Origin: Candidatus Roizmanbacteria bacterium CG_4_9_14_0_2_um_filter_39_13
Lineage (GTDB): Bacteria > Patescibacteriota > Microgenomatia > UBA1406 > GWC2-37-13
Length of the DNA: 15,247 bases
Direction: 5' to 3'
NCBI GenBank assembly: GCA_002788865.1
Contig: PFSC01000159.1
Span: 1 to 15,247 of the forward strand
The translations under genes and the position numbers were made by a program. Each line of letters opens with the position of its first letter. Position 1 is the first letter of the stretch. Below the pieces are notes generated by a model. It had not been told where the DNA came from. It saw only the letters and a program-made list of their open reading frames with translations, and searched no databases. Positions 1 through 6,795 of this stretch are shown piece after piece.

Positions 1-135
1 TTATCGCACAGGGCGAGGTGCTATTCCTCATCATCAGCACTTATTTTCAAATGATTGTTAGTCAAAATGAGAATTGCTGACTCCTCTCTTTTCTCTCCTA
101 TTTAAAATTGAGCGCTTAAAAAATGAAAGTTGGAA
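1..135. other. Left-edge non-coding stretch
   Basis: I see no supportable gene here. Short open frames enter from the left edge on the + strand and stop within the first 80 bases, but none shows a recognisable motif, so the end of an upstream gene is possible but not supported. The stretch ends at the tandem repeat and promoter of the DUF5678-like gene. Confidence 0.4.
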
Positions 136-163
136 TGAATATTTATGATTGAATATTTATGAT
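136..163 (+). repeat. Perfect 14-bp tandem direct repeat abutting a -35 box
   Basis: The unit TGAATATTTATGAT occurs twice with no gap (136-149 and 150-163), and the next base begins the TTGACA -35 box at 164. Position and AT content fit either an upstream promoter element or a tandem binding site for a regulator. No regulator gene in the window can be tied to it. Confidence 0.8.
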
Positions 164-192
164 TTGACATTGAATGATCAAAGTCTTATATT
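164..192 (+). promoter_or_regulatory. Sigma70-type promoter of the DUF5678/protease pair, predicted leaderless
   Basis: A perfect -35 TTGACA (164-169), a 17-base spacer and the -10 TATATT (187-192) match the housekeeping consensus. Six bases follow the -10 before the ATG at 199, so transcription should start at or next to the A of the start codon. There is no Shine-Dalgarno sequence before this gene. Confidence 0.8.
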
Positions 193-198
193 AAAGCT

Positions 199-411
199 AT
201 GGAAAACAATAAAAAAATATCAATGATTAAATTAATGAGTGATCCTCAGTATCAAGGAAAGCATATAATACTTATTGCTAATCAAGTATTTACCGCTAAA
301 ACAGGAAAAACGGCAAATAAGATTATTGATCGTTTAGAAAAAAAATACCCGAAAGAAATTCCTGCCATGACATATATTCCGAAAGCTGACACTTTAATTT
401 TATGGCTTTAA
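199..411 (+). CDS. Small DUF5678-like protein
   Basis: This 70-residue protein resembles the DUF5678 family: small proteins with a core of the form 'gk-ii-ianqvva-tgkt-eei...P...IP' that often sit beside retropepsin-like protease genes. Here the core lies at about residues 20-62 (IILIANQVFTAKTGKTA, then a helix rich in Lys and Glu, then a YIPKAD strand). It has no signal peptide and no membrane segment. The ATG is chosen because it follows the -10 box by six bases. The stop lies inside the next gene, overlapping it by 10 bases, which implies translational coupling. The molecular role of the family is not known to me; the pairing suggests a partner or substrate adaptor for the protease. Family assignment is from recalled pattern, not a search. 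Confidence 0.7.
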   Translation: MENNKKISMIKLMSDPQYQGKHIILIANQVFTAKTGKTANKIIDRLEKKYPKEIPAMTYIPKADTLILWL

Positions 412-812
412 TTTTCCCATTCGAAAAAAGACCCTCTTCCATTTTTAAAGACGTTTTTCGACCGGTTGCTCAAGTCTTTTTATATTCTGAAGCCAAAAAA
501 ATCTGGTATGAAATTTGGATGATTGTTGATACAGGAGCCGACTATACTCTTCTACCCAAGCATTTAGCAGATAGACTAGGAATAGATCTCAATAAAGAGT
601 GCCGATTATTTAAAACATCGGGAATTGGCGGTGAGGAAAAAGTTTATCTTAAAAAAAACTTAAAAGTTAAAATAGGAAACTGGAAAAGAATTGTTCCCGT
701 CGGTTTTTTAAATAAGGAAAATATTCCTCCATTACTTGGGAGACAAGGGTTTCTAGAAACTTTTGAGGTATTATTTTCTTCAAATCACACGGTCAATTTT
801 TCAGTCAAATAA
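402..812 (+). CDS. Retropepsin-like aspartic protease
   Basis: This 136-residue protein has the hallmarks of a single-domain retropepsin-like aspartyl protease. The catalytic motif VDTGADYTLL lies near residues 42-51. The usual second element, a hydrophobic-hydrophobic-Gly turn, is seen as LLGRQGFLETFEVLF near residues 111-125. Such proteins carry one catalytic Asp per chain and must form homodimers. There is no signal peptide, so it is probably cytoplasmic. It overlaps the DUF5678-like gene by 10 bases and has no ribosome binding site of its own, so translation is probably coupled. DUF5678 plus a retropepsin-like protein is a recurring bacterial gene pair whose function I do not know; a toxin-antitoxin-like or regulated-proteolysis role is only a guess. 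Confidence 0.85.
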   Translation: MALIFPFEKRPSSIFKDVFRPVAQVFLYSEAKKIWYEIWMIVDTGADYTLLPKHLADRLGIDLNKECRLFKTSGIGGEEKVYLKKNLKVKIGNWKRIVPVGFLNKENIPPLLGRQGFLETFEVLFSSNHTVNFSVK

Positions 813-817
813 ATTAC

Positions 818-841
818 AGTAAGAGTTTACGCTCTTTGACA
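818..841. repeat. Imperfect copy of a 24-bp hairpin-plus-TTGACA motif (copy 1)
   Basis: The sequence AGTAAGAGTT-(T)-AC-(G)-CT-(CT)-TTGACA matches 20 of 24 positions with 15217-15240 at the other end of the window. Both copies contain inverted AAGAG/CTCTT arms followed by TTGACA. Here no good -10 box lies 16-18 bases after the TTGACA, so this copy does not look like an active promoter. Confidence 0.5.
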
Positions 842-865
842 AAGATATGTTTTTAATAGGAGTGA

Positions 866-1030
866 AACGATTCATCGTTCCATAATTATTCCTTTAAAGG
901 TTGCATTATTGACGACATTGATCTCTTTATTGCCGCCACCTGTCTGGTCAATAATTTGACCTTAATAACCATCAATCAAAAGCATTTTGCCAGAGTGAAG
1001 GAAATGAAACTCCTCGACGCAGTAGAATAA
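866..1030 (+). pseudogene. 3' remnant of a PIN-domain (VapC-like) toxin gene
   Basis: From about 896 the + strand reads KG..I, then DDIDLFIAAT, then NNLTLITINQKHF and VKEMKLLDAVE before a TAA at 1028-1030. This is the C-terminal signature of PIN-domain ribonucleases: the acidic (D)D-x-DLxIAA motif, the 'LtLvT-N-khF' strand, and a final short 'gLkl' segment. The frame is closed by a TGA at 863-865, and there is no room for the first ~80 residues with the other catalytic acids. No start codon or ribosome site precedes it. It is therefore a decayed fragment, not a functional toxin. No antitoxin gene is adjacent. The remaining bases up to 1114 hold nothing I can identify. Confidence 0.7.
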
Positions 1031-1114
1031 ATTTTGTTTACCACTCCGCATTTATCTGTTTTTTTTGGACAGCTTACGGATAGCTGCAATATATCAACAA
1101 CAACATCTATTTTA

Positions 1115-1555
1115 TTATTCGAATGTCGCAATCATCTTTCCCCACAAACTTAAAATATCTTCCTCTCCTTTTTGTGGTATTTGTAAATTTCCTATATGTG
1201 TCGATTCTACTCTCCCCTCGTGGTTGCCAACCATTCTTTTGGCTCGACTTAAAAAATCTTTTACAATTTTTTTATTTACTGGGTCTGCAAAGACATAAAT
1301 TGCTATACGAGCACAAGGCGTTTGATCTATCATAGCGGCTACTTCTCTTGCTGTTTCTACACCCTCATTCCACCCTTCAGCGGACCAATCCTCTTCAAAT
1401 TCACTCCACCTGTCTGCTTCTTCGGCGGAGTTCATGTTTTCTACAGAGACCTCCAATGTCGGATAATTACTGACCAGATTACTAACGTCCAACATATAAT
1501 TCTGGGCATTTATTTCATAAAGCATTGGTTCTAATAATGAATCAAATTCACTCAT
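1115..1555 (-). CDS. Hypothetical acidic protein, 146 aa
   Basis: I do not recognise this protein. It starts with ATG 21 bases after the stop of the Ig-like secreted protein and reads in the same direction, so the two are probably co-transcribed. It is acidic in its middle part (about residues 30-65, including repeated Glu/Asp and three Trp in WSEFEEDWSAEGW). The second half looks like a mixed alpha/beta fold with a strand IAIYVFADP near residues 84-92. It has no signal peptide, membrane segment or cysteine-rich motif. Overlapping + strand frames across it look like shadows, since this frame is the longest and fits the gene order. Confidence that it is a real gene is good; function is unknown. 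Confidence 0.65.
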   Translation of the reverse strand: MSEFDSLLEPMLYEINAQNYMLDVSNLVSNYPTLEVSVENMNSAEEADRWSEFEEDWSAEGWNEGVETAREVAAMIDQTPCARIAIYVFADPVNKKIVKDFLSRAKRMVGNHEGRVESTHIGNLQIPQKGEEDILSLWGKMIATFE

Positions 1556-1576
1556 ATAAAGTTACTCTAAAATTTA

Positions 1577-2551
1577 TCACCCTTTTGGACAAACAAAATC
1601 CAAATCATTGCTCCACAGATCAGCATTGTTGTCTGCCGCACCTTTTTCTTTGATTCCAAGCTGATAGATATCACAGTAATGTTGATCCGTACCAAGACCG
1701 GTGAAAAACTCTCCATATCCATTCCCATCAGTAGGAAGAGAACCTATCGATATACTTCCTCTTTTTGTGATTGCAAAGACTTCATATTCAGTATTTGGTT
1801 TGAGTCCATACGCCTTCCCTTTTGTTTTCATTCCAGTCATATTGTTGAAAGGGTCATACGATTCGATGTTATACGTGCCATTTGCTCGCGCCTGCAGGTT
1901 TGTGGAGCTTATATCTCTTTTAAACTCTATTTCTTTGAAAGAAATATCTTTTGTGACTGTGGGAACGCTTTGCGGCACATCAGATCCCACGGGGACGATA
2001 TTCAAAGTCATGATCGCATATTGAGATGAACCGTCACGTTGATACGCCTTCACTTCAAGAGGAAGTTTATAATTTTCTTTTATATTGCCCACATACTTGC
2101 CAATATCAAATGATGTTTGATAAGGCTCAGTAGAAAAGGTTTTCAAAAGCTGCCCAGAACCAACATAAAATTCTACTTTATTTACTTCCCCTCGAGTTTC
2201 AGCCACTATTTCTATCGTCTCGTCAACCCGAAAGACTTGAGATGCAGAGGGCTTTACAAAAGAAACAGACACGTCACTTTTTTGATCTGGTAGTCTTGTA
2301 TCCAATATCTTTTTTGGTTGTTGCAAGGTAACTGTAATAAATCGCTCAGGAGGAATAACTGTCGCTTGAGGATAATTTTTTTTAGGAGTAATGGCTATCG
2401 TTGGAGATACATAAGGGAGAGGTTTTACCGTTAATCGTATTTCCTTGGGAGTTTGAAGTGACCCTGGTACAATTTTCAACCCCGTATTCTTTTCAATAGG
2501 ATTTACAATCATCAAAAGCACTGTCACAAAAAACGCAGTTAATTTATCCAT
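1577..2551 (-). CDS. Secreted or membrane-anchored protein with bacterial Ig-like domain
   Basis: The 324-residue product begins with a hydrophobic segment (about residues 5-17, LTAFFVTVLLMIV) that can act as an uncleaved anchor or signal. A Pro-rich linker of about 80 residues follows. Residues ~95-187 form a bacterial Ig-like domain: F-V-P-x-x-x-x-V, then VNKVEFYVG, then TEPYQTSFD and LEVKAYQRDGSSQYA, the typical 'kVefy...PY...aka-D-G' pattern. The C-terminal part (about 200-324) has a fibronectin-like strand GLKPNTEYEVFAI and TDGNGYGEFFTG, plus two Cys (293 and 321) that could form a disulfide outside the cell. It is probably a cell-surface protein; ligand and role are unknown. A near-consensus -10 precedes it, and the 146-residue orphan follows in the same direction. 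Confidence 0.7.
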   Translation of the reverse strand: MDKLTAFFVTVLLMIVNPIEKNTGLKIVPGSLQTPKEIRLTVKPLPYVSPTIAITPKKNYPQATVIPPERFITVTLQQPKKILDTRLPDQKSDVSVSFVKPSASQVFRVDETIEIVAETRGEVNKVEFYVGSGQLLKTFSTEPYQTSFDIGKYVGNIKENYKLPLEVKAYQRDGSSQYAIMTLNIVPVGSDVPQSVPTVTKDISFKEIEFKRDISSTNLQARANGTYNIESYDPFNNMTGMKTKGKAYGLKPNTEYEVFAITKRGSISIGSLPTDGNGYGEFFTGLGTDQHYCDIYQLGIKEKGAADNNADLWSNDLDFVCPKG

Positions 2552-2561
2552 ATGGTTTTCT

Positions 2562-2570
2562 ATTATACCA
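2562..2570 (-). promoter_or_regulatory. Extended -10 promoter of the Ig-like protein gene
   Basis: On the minus strand TGGTATAAT is an extended -10 (TG, one base, then perfect TATAAT), ending 10 bases before the ATG. No good -35 is present, which is normal for extended -10 promoters. The transcript would have a 5' leader of only about 3-4 bases. Confidence 0.6.
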
Positions 2571-2684
2571 CAGATTTAATATGATTCAGCTATTATAGGA
2601 TAGATTTCTCCAATTCTATTGATCAAATCAGCCTTTTCACCATTCCCCATATCCATCCGCTTCCGACCCATGATATGGGAAATA

Positions 2685-3293
2685 TTAGGAGACACTAAGC
2701 TGTGTGAGTCTATTTCTGATTTCCTGATCATTTACCTCCCATCCAGTTTTATACACTATTTTTTCGCTGTAATCTATATCTTGATAATAGCTGAGCTGTT
2801 CACGAAAAAGCTTCTCACTAAATTCATTTTTAAAAATATTTTGTGCTTTATTGACAATCTCTCTTAAAGAGTGGAATTGAAATATAAAGTACAAGTCAAC
2901 GTAATCCTTCCATTTTGCCCGTTTGCCCAATGCAAAGGCTTTCATGGCGGCCAATGTCAGAAGATCTGGAATTTTGATTGTATCATTGAATTTAACAGTG
3001 TATTCAATAGGAAAAGGATAATTGTAGAAAGTCATCTGTACGTTATTTACCTTGATCGTATATTCTGTGGGATTTTCCACCCTCACCTGCGTAATGGGAA
3101 ACGTGGCCGTTACCCGCTTGCGGATACTCAGAATTTCGAGTTTGCCTTGTTTGAAAAGATCAAAATCTATTGACTCCCTATGTCCAATCTGCAGGGCAAC
3201 TGCCGTACCTCCTACCAATCCAAACTCATAAGAAAGTGATTGTATGAGAGGTAGAAGTTCCCGCTGTTTTTTAGTGAGGATTTCCCGATGCAT
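2685..3293 (-). CDS. AbiEii/AbiGii-family nucleotidyltransferase
   Basis: From the chosen ATG at 3293 the protein has 202 residues. It carries the AbiEii-type motif GGTAVALQIGHRESIDFDLF at residues 28-47, with the nucleotidyltransferase Asp pair in DFD, and the later conserved KDYVDLYFI segment. Members are the toxin half of type IV toxin-antitoxin or abortive infection systems, transferring nucleotides to tRNA acceptor stems in characterised cases. A TTG six codons upstream (3311) is a possible start, but ATG is preferred; neither has a Shine-Dalgarno. It overlaps the upstream DUF6922-like gene by 23 bases, so translation is probably coupled. Whether this short form is an active toxin or a domesticated enzyme cannot be told. 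Confidence 0.8.
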   Translation of the reverse strand: MHREILTKKQRELLPLIQSLSYEFGLVGGTAVALQIGHRESIDFDLFKQGKLEILSIRKRVTATFPITQVRVENPTEYTIKVNNVQMTFYNYPFPIEYTVKFNDTIKIPDLLTLAAMKAFALGKRAKWKDYVDLYFIFQFHSLREIVNKAQNIFKNEFSEKLFREQLSYYQDIDYSEKIVYKTGWEVNDQEIRNRLTQLSVS

Positions 3294-3546
3294 GAGCAAA
3301 GTATAAGTCAAAATAATGTTTTACGCGAGGCATCAAATTGCTTCTCCGCTTGTTTGCAAGCGATGTATAAAGTTGCACGGTATCTTTCATTCCGAGTATC
3401 TTGATAGCCTCTTGTACTTGTTTCCAATTGCCATAATTTAAAATGTGTTCTAAGATGCTCATGTCGCTTATATGTGAGTGTTTTCTGACGTACCAAATAA
3501 GTGAGGGATCTTCTTGTATGATCTTCGTGAGGCCATTCTGTTTCAT
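3271..3546 (-). CDS. Small DUF6922-like partner of the AbiEii gene
   Basis: This 91-residue protein resembles the DUF6922 family, small proteins with a central 'iLeyGnw..v......g...i' helix pair, often encoded directly before AbiEii-like nucleotidyltransferases. Here that core is at about residues 29-60 (SILEHILNYGNWKQVQEAI, then LGMKDTVQLY), followed by basic residues. The gene overlaps the nucleotidyltransferase start, giving the usual antitoxin-then-toxin order. It lacks a clear DNA-binding motif. A TATAAT on the minus strand at 3559-3564 lies 12 bases before the ATG and may be its own promoter, although the epimerase gene ends only 23 bases upstream. An antitoxin role is inferred from position only. 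Confidence 0.6.
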   Translation of the reverse strand: MKQNGLTKIIQEDPSLIWYVRKHSHISDMSILEHILNYGNWKQVQEAIKILGMKDTVQLYTSLANKRRSNLMPRVKHYFDLYFAHASGNPH

Positions 3547-3569
3547 ATTATTTATTTTATTATATCAAG

Positions 3570-4610
3570 CTACATAAGTTTTTTCACCACCCTTAGCACT
3601 CCCTGCTTCCAGGGTACTCTATGCGTGACGCCGGTTTTCCCTTCAAAATCCGACACGTGATCCAGATACCAATGATAGTTCTGAATCAATGCTTGTTTAT
3701 TCGAGTATTTTGGTTTGAAACACAATAGTTTCTCGGCTTTCTCAATGGAAACAAATGAATCTCTGGACGCTGTTTCGTAAACCCACGCATAGAGTGGTGA
3801 TAATTTTAACATTTCAAGAATACGGAGAATCCCGATAATAAGCCATGCAGGTGTGCCGATAATTCGTTTTCCAAAACCAGCCTCGTCAAGCACTGATTGG
3901 TAATCTTCTTTCATGGTAGTGAAAACTTTTGCACCAATATTGAACACATCGTTGACCTTGCTCTTTTCAAGAGTCATACATGCATATATTGCATCATTCA
4001 GATCGTCTACATCAAGGAGTTGATACCGATTATTTCCACTCCCAATCATGGGGAAATTGTGACCAGTGCGTGCCCAATCATATAGAAGTGCAAATACACC
4101 CAACCGTTCGGGCCCCACAAATGATTTTGGTCTTAGAATACTTACGGTTAACCCTTTTTTCCGCGCTTCAATACACGCTTTTTCAGCTGCTATCTTTGAC
4201 TTTCCATATGCTCCGACTCCAACCAATTTGTCATGCTCGTAAATAGGATGATGATCGGGAACTCCATACACAGCGGTTGAAGAAATATGAATAAAGCGCT
4301 CAATTTTGTTCGCAATTGAAGCATTGATAACATTTTTTGTACCATCAATATCTGTCGAGTAAATATCTTCTTTTGAGTACAGAGGCAAAGCTGCTGCGCA
4401 GTGAATAACAATATCTGAGCCTTTCATCGATTTTTGAAGTAGTTTTGCATCACGAATGTCTCCGATAATCCATCGTATTTTATCCTTACAATCTGCATAT
4501 CCAAATGGAATAATGTCATATGAAATAATCCCGTATCCTTTTTTCAATAAAAATCGAACAAGATTTATCCCCAGAAATCCCGATCCCCCCGTAACAAATG
4601 CTGTTTCCAT
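3570..4610 (-). CDS. NAD(P)-dependent epimerase/dehydratase (extended SDR family)
   Basis: The 346-residue protein is an extended short-chain dehydrogenase/reductase. The Rossmann dinucleotide site TGGSGFLG lies at residues 7-14, an Asp at the end of the second strand at 32 (favouring NAD), GDIRD at 50-54, the catalytic Ser in HISST at 108-112, and the catalytic YGKSK at 135-139. Substrates in this family are usually nucleotide sugars or sterol-like alcohols. No sugar-biosynthesis neighbours are present, so the substrate stays open. Length is normal for GalE-like enzymes. The start ATG follows a CATAAT -10 by exactly six bases. Upstream lies the ung remnant, downstream the DUF6922/AbiEii pair. 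Confidence 0.85.
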   Translation of the reverse strand: METAFVTGGSGFLGINLVRFLLKKGYGIISYDIIPFGYADCKDKIRWIIGDIRDAKLLQKSMKGSDIVIHCAAALPLYSKEDIYSTDIDGTKNVINASIANKIERFIHISSTAVYGVPDHHPIYEHDKLVGVGAYGKSKIAAEKACIEARKKGLTVSILRPKSFVGPERLGVFALLYDWARTGHNFPMIGSGNNRYQLLDVDDLNDAIYACMTLEKSKVNDVFNIGAKVFTTMKEDYQSVLDEAGFGKRIIGTPAWLIIGILRILEMLKLSPLYAWVYETASRDSFVSIEKAEKLLCFKPKYSNKQALIQNYHWYLDHVSDFEGKTGVTHRVPWKQGVLRVVKKLM

Positions 4611-4616
4611 GTGGTT

Positions 4617-4622
4617 ATTATG
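4617..4622 (-). promoter_or_regulatory. -10 box of the epimerase gene, predicted leaderless
   Basis: CATAAT on the minus strand is followed by six bases and the ATG at 4610, the same spacing as at other gene starts here. A weak -35 candidate, TGGAAA, lies 17 bases further upstream inside the end of the ung remnant. There is no Shine-Dalgarno. Confidence 0.55.
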
Positions 4623-4636
4623 CTCGATTAATGCTT

Positions 4637-4852
4637 CTATTTCCAGTCTATTGGGTCAATGCCATGAGTTTTGAGATATATGTTGCACGCACAGAAGTGC
4701 TTGTTCCCAAAAAAAGCTTGAACCGAAAAAGGTGATGGGTGTGCGGACGTAAGGATCAGATTGTTCATAGAATCGATCGCCGCTCCCTTTTGCTTTGCAT
4801 AGTTTCCCCAGAGCATATACACAATGTTTTTTCTATTCATGCTTTGAATCAA
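4637..4852 (-). pseudogene. C-terminal fragment of a second uracil-DNA glycosylase
   Basis: The open frame covers about 66 residues matching the C-terminal part (about residues 158-224) of the intact ung at 6796-7470, at roughly 75-80 percent identity by eye. Shared blocks include IVYMLWG, YAKQKGA, NLILTSAHPSPFS, QAFFGNKHF and PIDWK. It keeps the HPSPFS DNA-binding loop but lacks the GQDPYHG catalytic loop and all of the N-terminal half. An in-frame TAA lies at 4859-4861, and weak similarity to ung (a Phe-Thr in the right place) seems to continue past it to about 4880. It has only a TTG or late ATG start and no ribosome site. The divergence from the intact copy argues against a recent duplication or assembly error. 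Confidence 0.85.
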
Positions 4853-4907
4853 GTGTAGTTAAGTTCCAGTAAACGGTTCCGGCTCGTTTTGATATCAATG
4901 AATAGTA

Positions 4908-4913
4908 TATAAT
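4908..4913 (+). promoter_or_regulatory. -10 box of the cell wall hydrolase gene, predicted leaderless
   Basis: A perfect TATAAT is followed by six bases and the ATG at 4920. A TTGATA 13 bases upstream is too close to be a standard -35. Transcription should begin at the start codon itself. The promoter lies next to the decayed 5' end of the ung remnant. Confidence 0.65.
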
Positions 4914-4919
4914 GACTAT

Positions 4920-6095
4920 ATGGTAGGTAAAATAATCACCAAAACAACCACGATCAACTTCCAGATCAAAACTTTTGGTCTCTACGCTGTATCCATCACT
5001 GCCCGCTGTCAATCAGGAAAATTGCTCGGTTTACGTGGAGGAGAAAATCTACGTGTGGAGATAGACGATATTCAATTGAGAGAAGTTCCTTCAGAAGACA
5101 AACCTCAATATGTTGATATCCCTCCAACTTGGAATGGCACAGAACTTAAAGGATTGGCAAAAACTGTTATCTTTATTCTAGCCTTGGATAAAGGAGATCA
5201 TACTCTGAAGTTCGTACCAACACCAAGCGCAACAATCGAAACCTACACTATTACACCAATTCAAAATCCACAAGACATCACGCTTACCTTGAATAATCAG
5301 GCAGAGGACGGGAATAGACGTCCTTGGTATACGTTTGTACTTGTCAATCTTCCGTTACAATCTCTATCGGCTGATATCACCGTCGACTGGCATCTTTTTG
5401 ATGGAGACGATGTAAAGTTGGTAGTAGATGGAAACATAGAAGAAAATGCCGAGAATAAACATTGGAAAAATTGGATATGGCATGCCACACTAGGACAGAT
5501 ATTTTCTGGCGCAAAACGAGAGAAAAAGACATTTACGAAACAGTTATTGAAAGGTATACATTACATTGAGCTCTGGGCAGATAAAAAACCCACACTGCAT
5601 AGCGTCAACCTAAACTTGGGAGATTATACACCGAAACGTATTCCCACAGTTGAAGACCCCAGATGGACAGGAGATTTTAGTGATGATACTGAACAAATAT
5701 TGCTTGCCCGTTTAATTCTAGGCGAAATGGAAGGACAGTCACAACAAGCAAAAATAGGAGCAGGTTTTACCGTGCTTAACAGATTTAGAAAGAAGAGATC
5801 TCATTGGGGCTATACTCTCCATGAAATAATCTTGAAAGATGCGCAGTATGACGCATTCTGGAATGAGGATACTACTCCTAAAGTGAAAAATCCATTGGAT
5901 CATGTATCTAGGGCTGAATGGGAGAACTGCTATAAAATAGCAGGGCAAATACTATCTGGAGCCATCTCCGACCCAACTTCAGGTGCAACTCATTTCTATT
6001 CAATAGCCACCAATAGTGATTTTCCTTCTTGGGCTACCGATGACGTTTACAAAACAAAGATCGGCATCACTTATTTTTATGAACTGGAAAGATAG
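4920..6095 (+). CDS. SleB-type cell wall hydrolase with duplicated beta-rich N-terminal domains
   Basis: The C-terminal 140 residues of this 391-residue protein match the cell wall hydrolase family of SleB (PF07486-like): LARLILGEMEG near residues 262-272 with the probable catalytic Glu 269, VLNRF at 285-289, QYDAFW at 309-314, and DPTSGATHFYS at 351-361. The family cleaves peptidoglycan glycan strands. Residues 10-115 and 137-235 are two beta-rich segments that look like diverged copies of one domain: each has a charged 'V-x-VDD/DG' strand, an aromatic linker, a K-L-x-K-G turn and an 'h-h-L-x-h' strand. They may bind cell wall or carbohydrate. No signal peptide is visible, so export would need another route. 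The downstream membrane protein gene overlaps its end. Confidence 0.8.
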   Translation: MVGKIITKTTTINFQIKTFGLYAVSITARCQSGKLLGLRGGENLRVEIDDIQLREVPSEDKPQYVDIPPTWNGTELKGLAKTVIFILALDKGDHTLKFVPTPSATIETYTITPIQNPQDITLTLNNQAEDGNRRPWYTFVLVNLPLQSLSADITVDWHLFDGDDVKLVVDGNIEENAENKHWKNWIWHATLGQIFSGAKREKKTFTKQLLKGIHYIELWADKKPTLHSVNLNLGDYTPKRIPTVEDPRWTGDFSDDTEQILLARLILGEMEGQSQQAKIGAGFTVLNRFRKKRSHWGYTLHEIILKDAQYDAFWNEDTTPKVKNPLDHVSRAEWENCYKIAGQILSGAISDPTSGATHFYSIATNSDFPSWATDDVYKTKIGITYFYELER

Positions 6096-6777
6096 ACTGT
6101 ATCGTTTAAAGAAAAGGTCAATAATATCCATCTTGATCATGGTATTGTTGGGTATTTCTGTGTTTTTTTTGTATGTTGGATCGTGGGATGCAAGGGAGCA
6201 AGAGGATGTCAATATAGATGCTCTTGCTGAAATTCATTCCAATATTGAGCCCAAAAAAGAAATAACCCACCAAGAAATATCTCCAGACGGGCAGAAAAAA
6301 ATCGTTCGTTATGAACTAGGCTATATTCCCCAGTTGTTTGCAAGTAACTATGTTACCTACCTTGATAACAAAATTATTGTTGCCGTTACCAACAATGTAG
6401 GAGATAGTGAGCGAGAATACTATACGTTTATTGGTGAGGCAAGAACGGGATATCCTCATTGGTTGGGCAATAACTATGTTTTTTTTACGTCCTATTGCGG
6501 AACATCTTGCCAAGGACTTATGTTGCTTGACGTTCGCTCTGGACAAAGATGGTCAGCCATATTGACTTTTCTATCTAATGAAAATGGTAGCCGTAGAACT
6601 CACTTTCGTGATTGGTTTGATAAAAGTTTTGAGTTTCCCGGATTTGCTAAAAAAATACACGGAGAAATGAAGAACAATAAACCCTATCTTGTTTTTGATA
6701 TAGAGAACGAAAAAGCTGTAGAGATAGGCCAAAAACGCTTGCTTTTTACAGGAAACGTGCTTGAAGAGGTAGAATAA
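6079..6777 (+). CDS. Single-pass membrane protein of unknown function
   Basis: From the ATG at 6079 the product has 232 residues. A basic N-terminus (MNWKDRLYRLKKR) is followed by one membrane segment at about residues 15-34 (IISILIMVLLGISVFFLYVG), so the bulk lies outside the cell. The outer part is rich in beta strands and aromatic residues and has a CGTSC motif that could form a disulfide. I do not recognise the family. The reading frame is open further upstream to 6016, but the added residues fall inside the hydrolase gene and break the positive-inside pattern, so the later ATG is chosen. It overlaps the end of the hydrolase gene by 17 bases, suggesting the two are co-translated and may act together at the envelope. 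Confidence 0.7.
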   Translation: MNWKDRLYRLKKRSIISILIMVLLGISVFFLYVGSWDAREQEDVNIDALAEIHSNIEPKKEITHQEISPDGQKKIVRYELGYIPQLFASNYVTYLDNKIIVAVTNNVGDSEREYYTFIGEARTGYPHWLGNNYVFFTSYCGTSCQGLMLLDVRSGQRWSAILTFLSNENGSRRTHFRDWFDKSFEFPGFAKKIHGEMKNNKPYLVFDIENEKAVEIGQKRLLFTGNVLEEVE

Positions 6778-6795
6778 AAGACAGAAAAGAATAGA

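Noticed and set aside
1..78. The end of a gene entering from the left edge on the + strand.
   Set aside because: All three frames stop within 80 bases and none shows a motif, so I cannot support one.
1065..1534. Several + strand open frames of 60-80 codons opposite the 146-residue gene.
   Set aside because: They overlap one another and the longer minus-strand gene, have no motifs or start signals, and look like antisense shadows.
4851..4920. A functional short Ung-like protein from the 4637-4852 fragment.
   Set aside because: It lacks the catalytic loop and N-terminal half, has an in-frame stop just upstream and no ribosome site or ATG at the fragment start.
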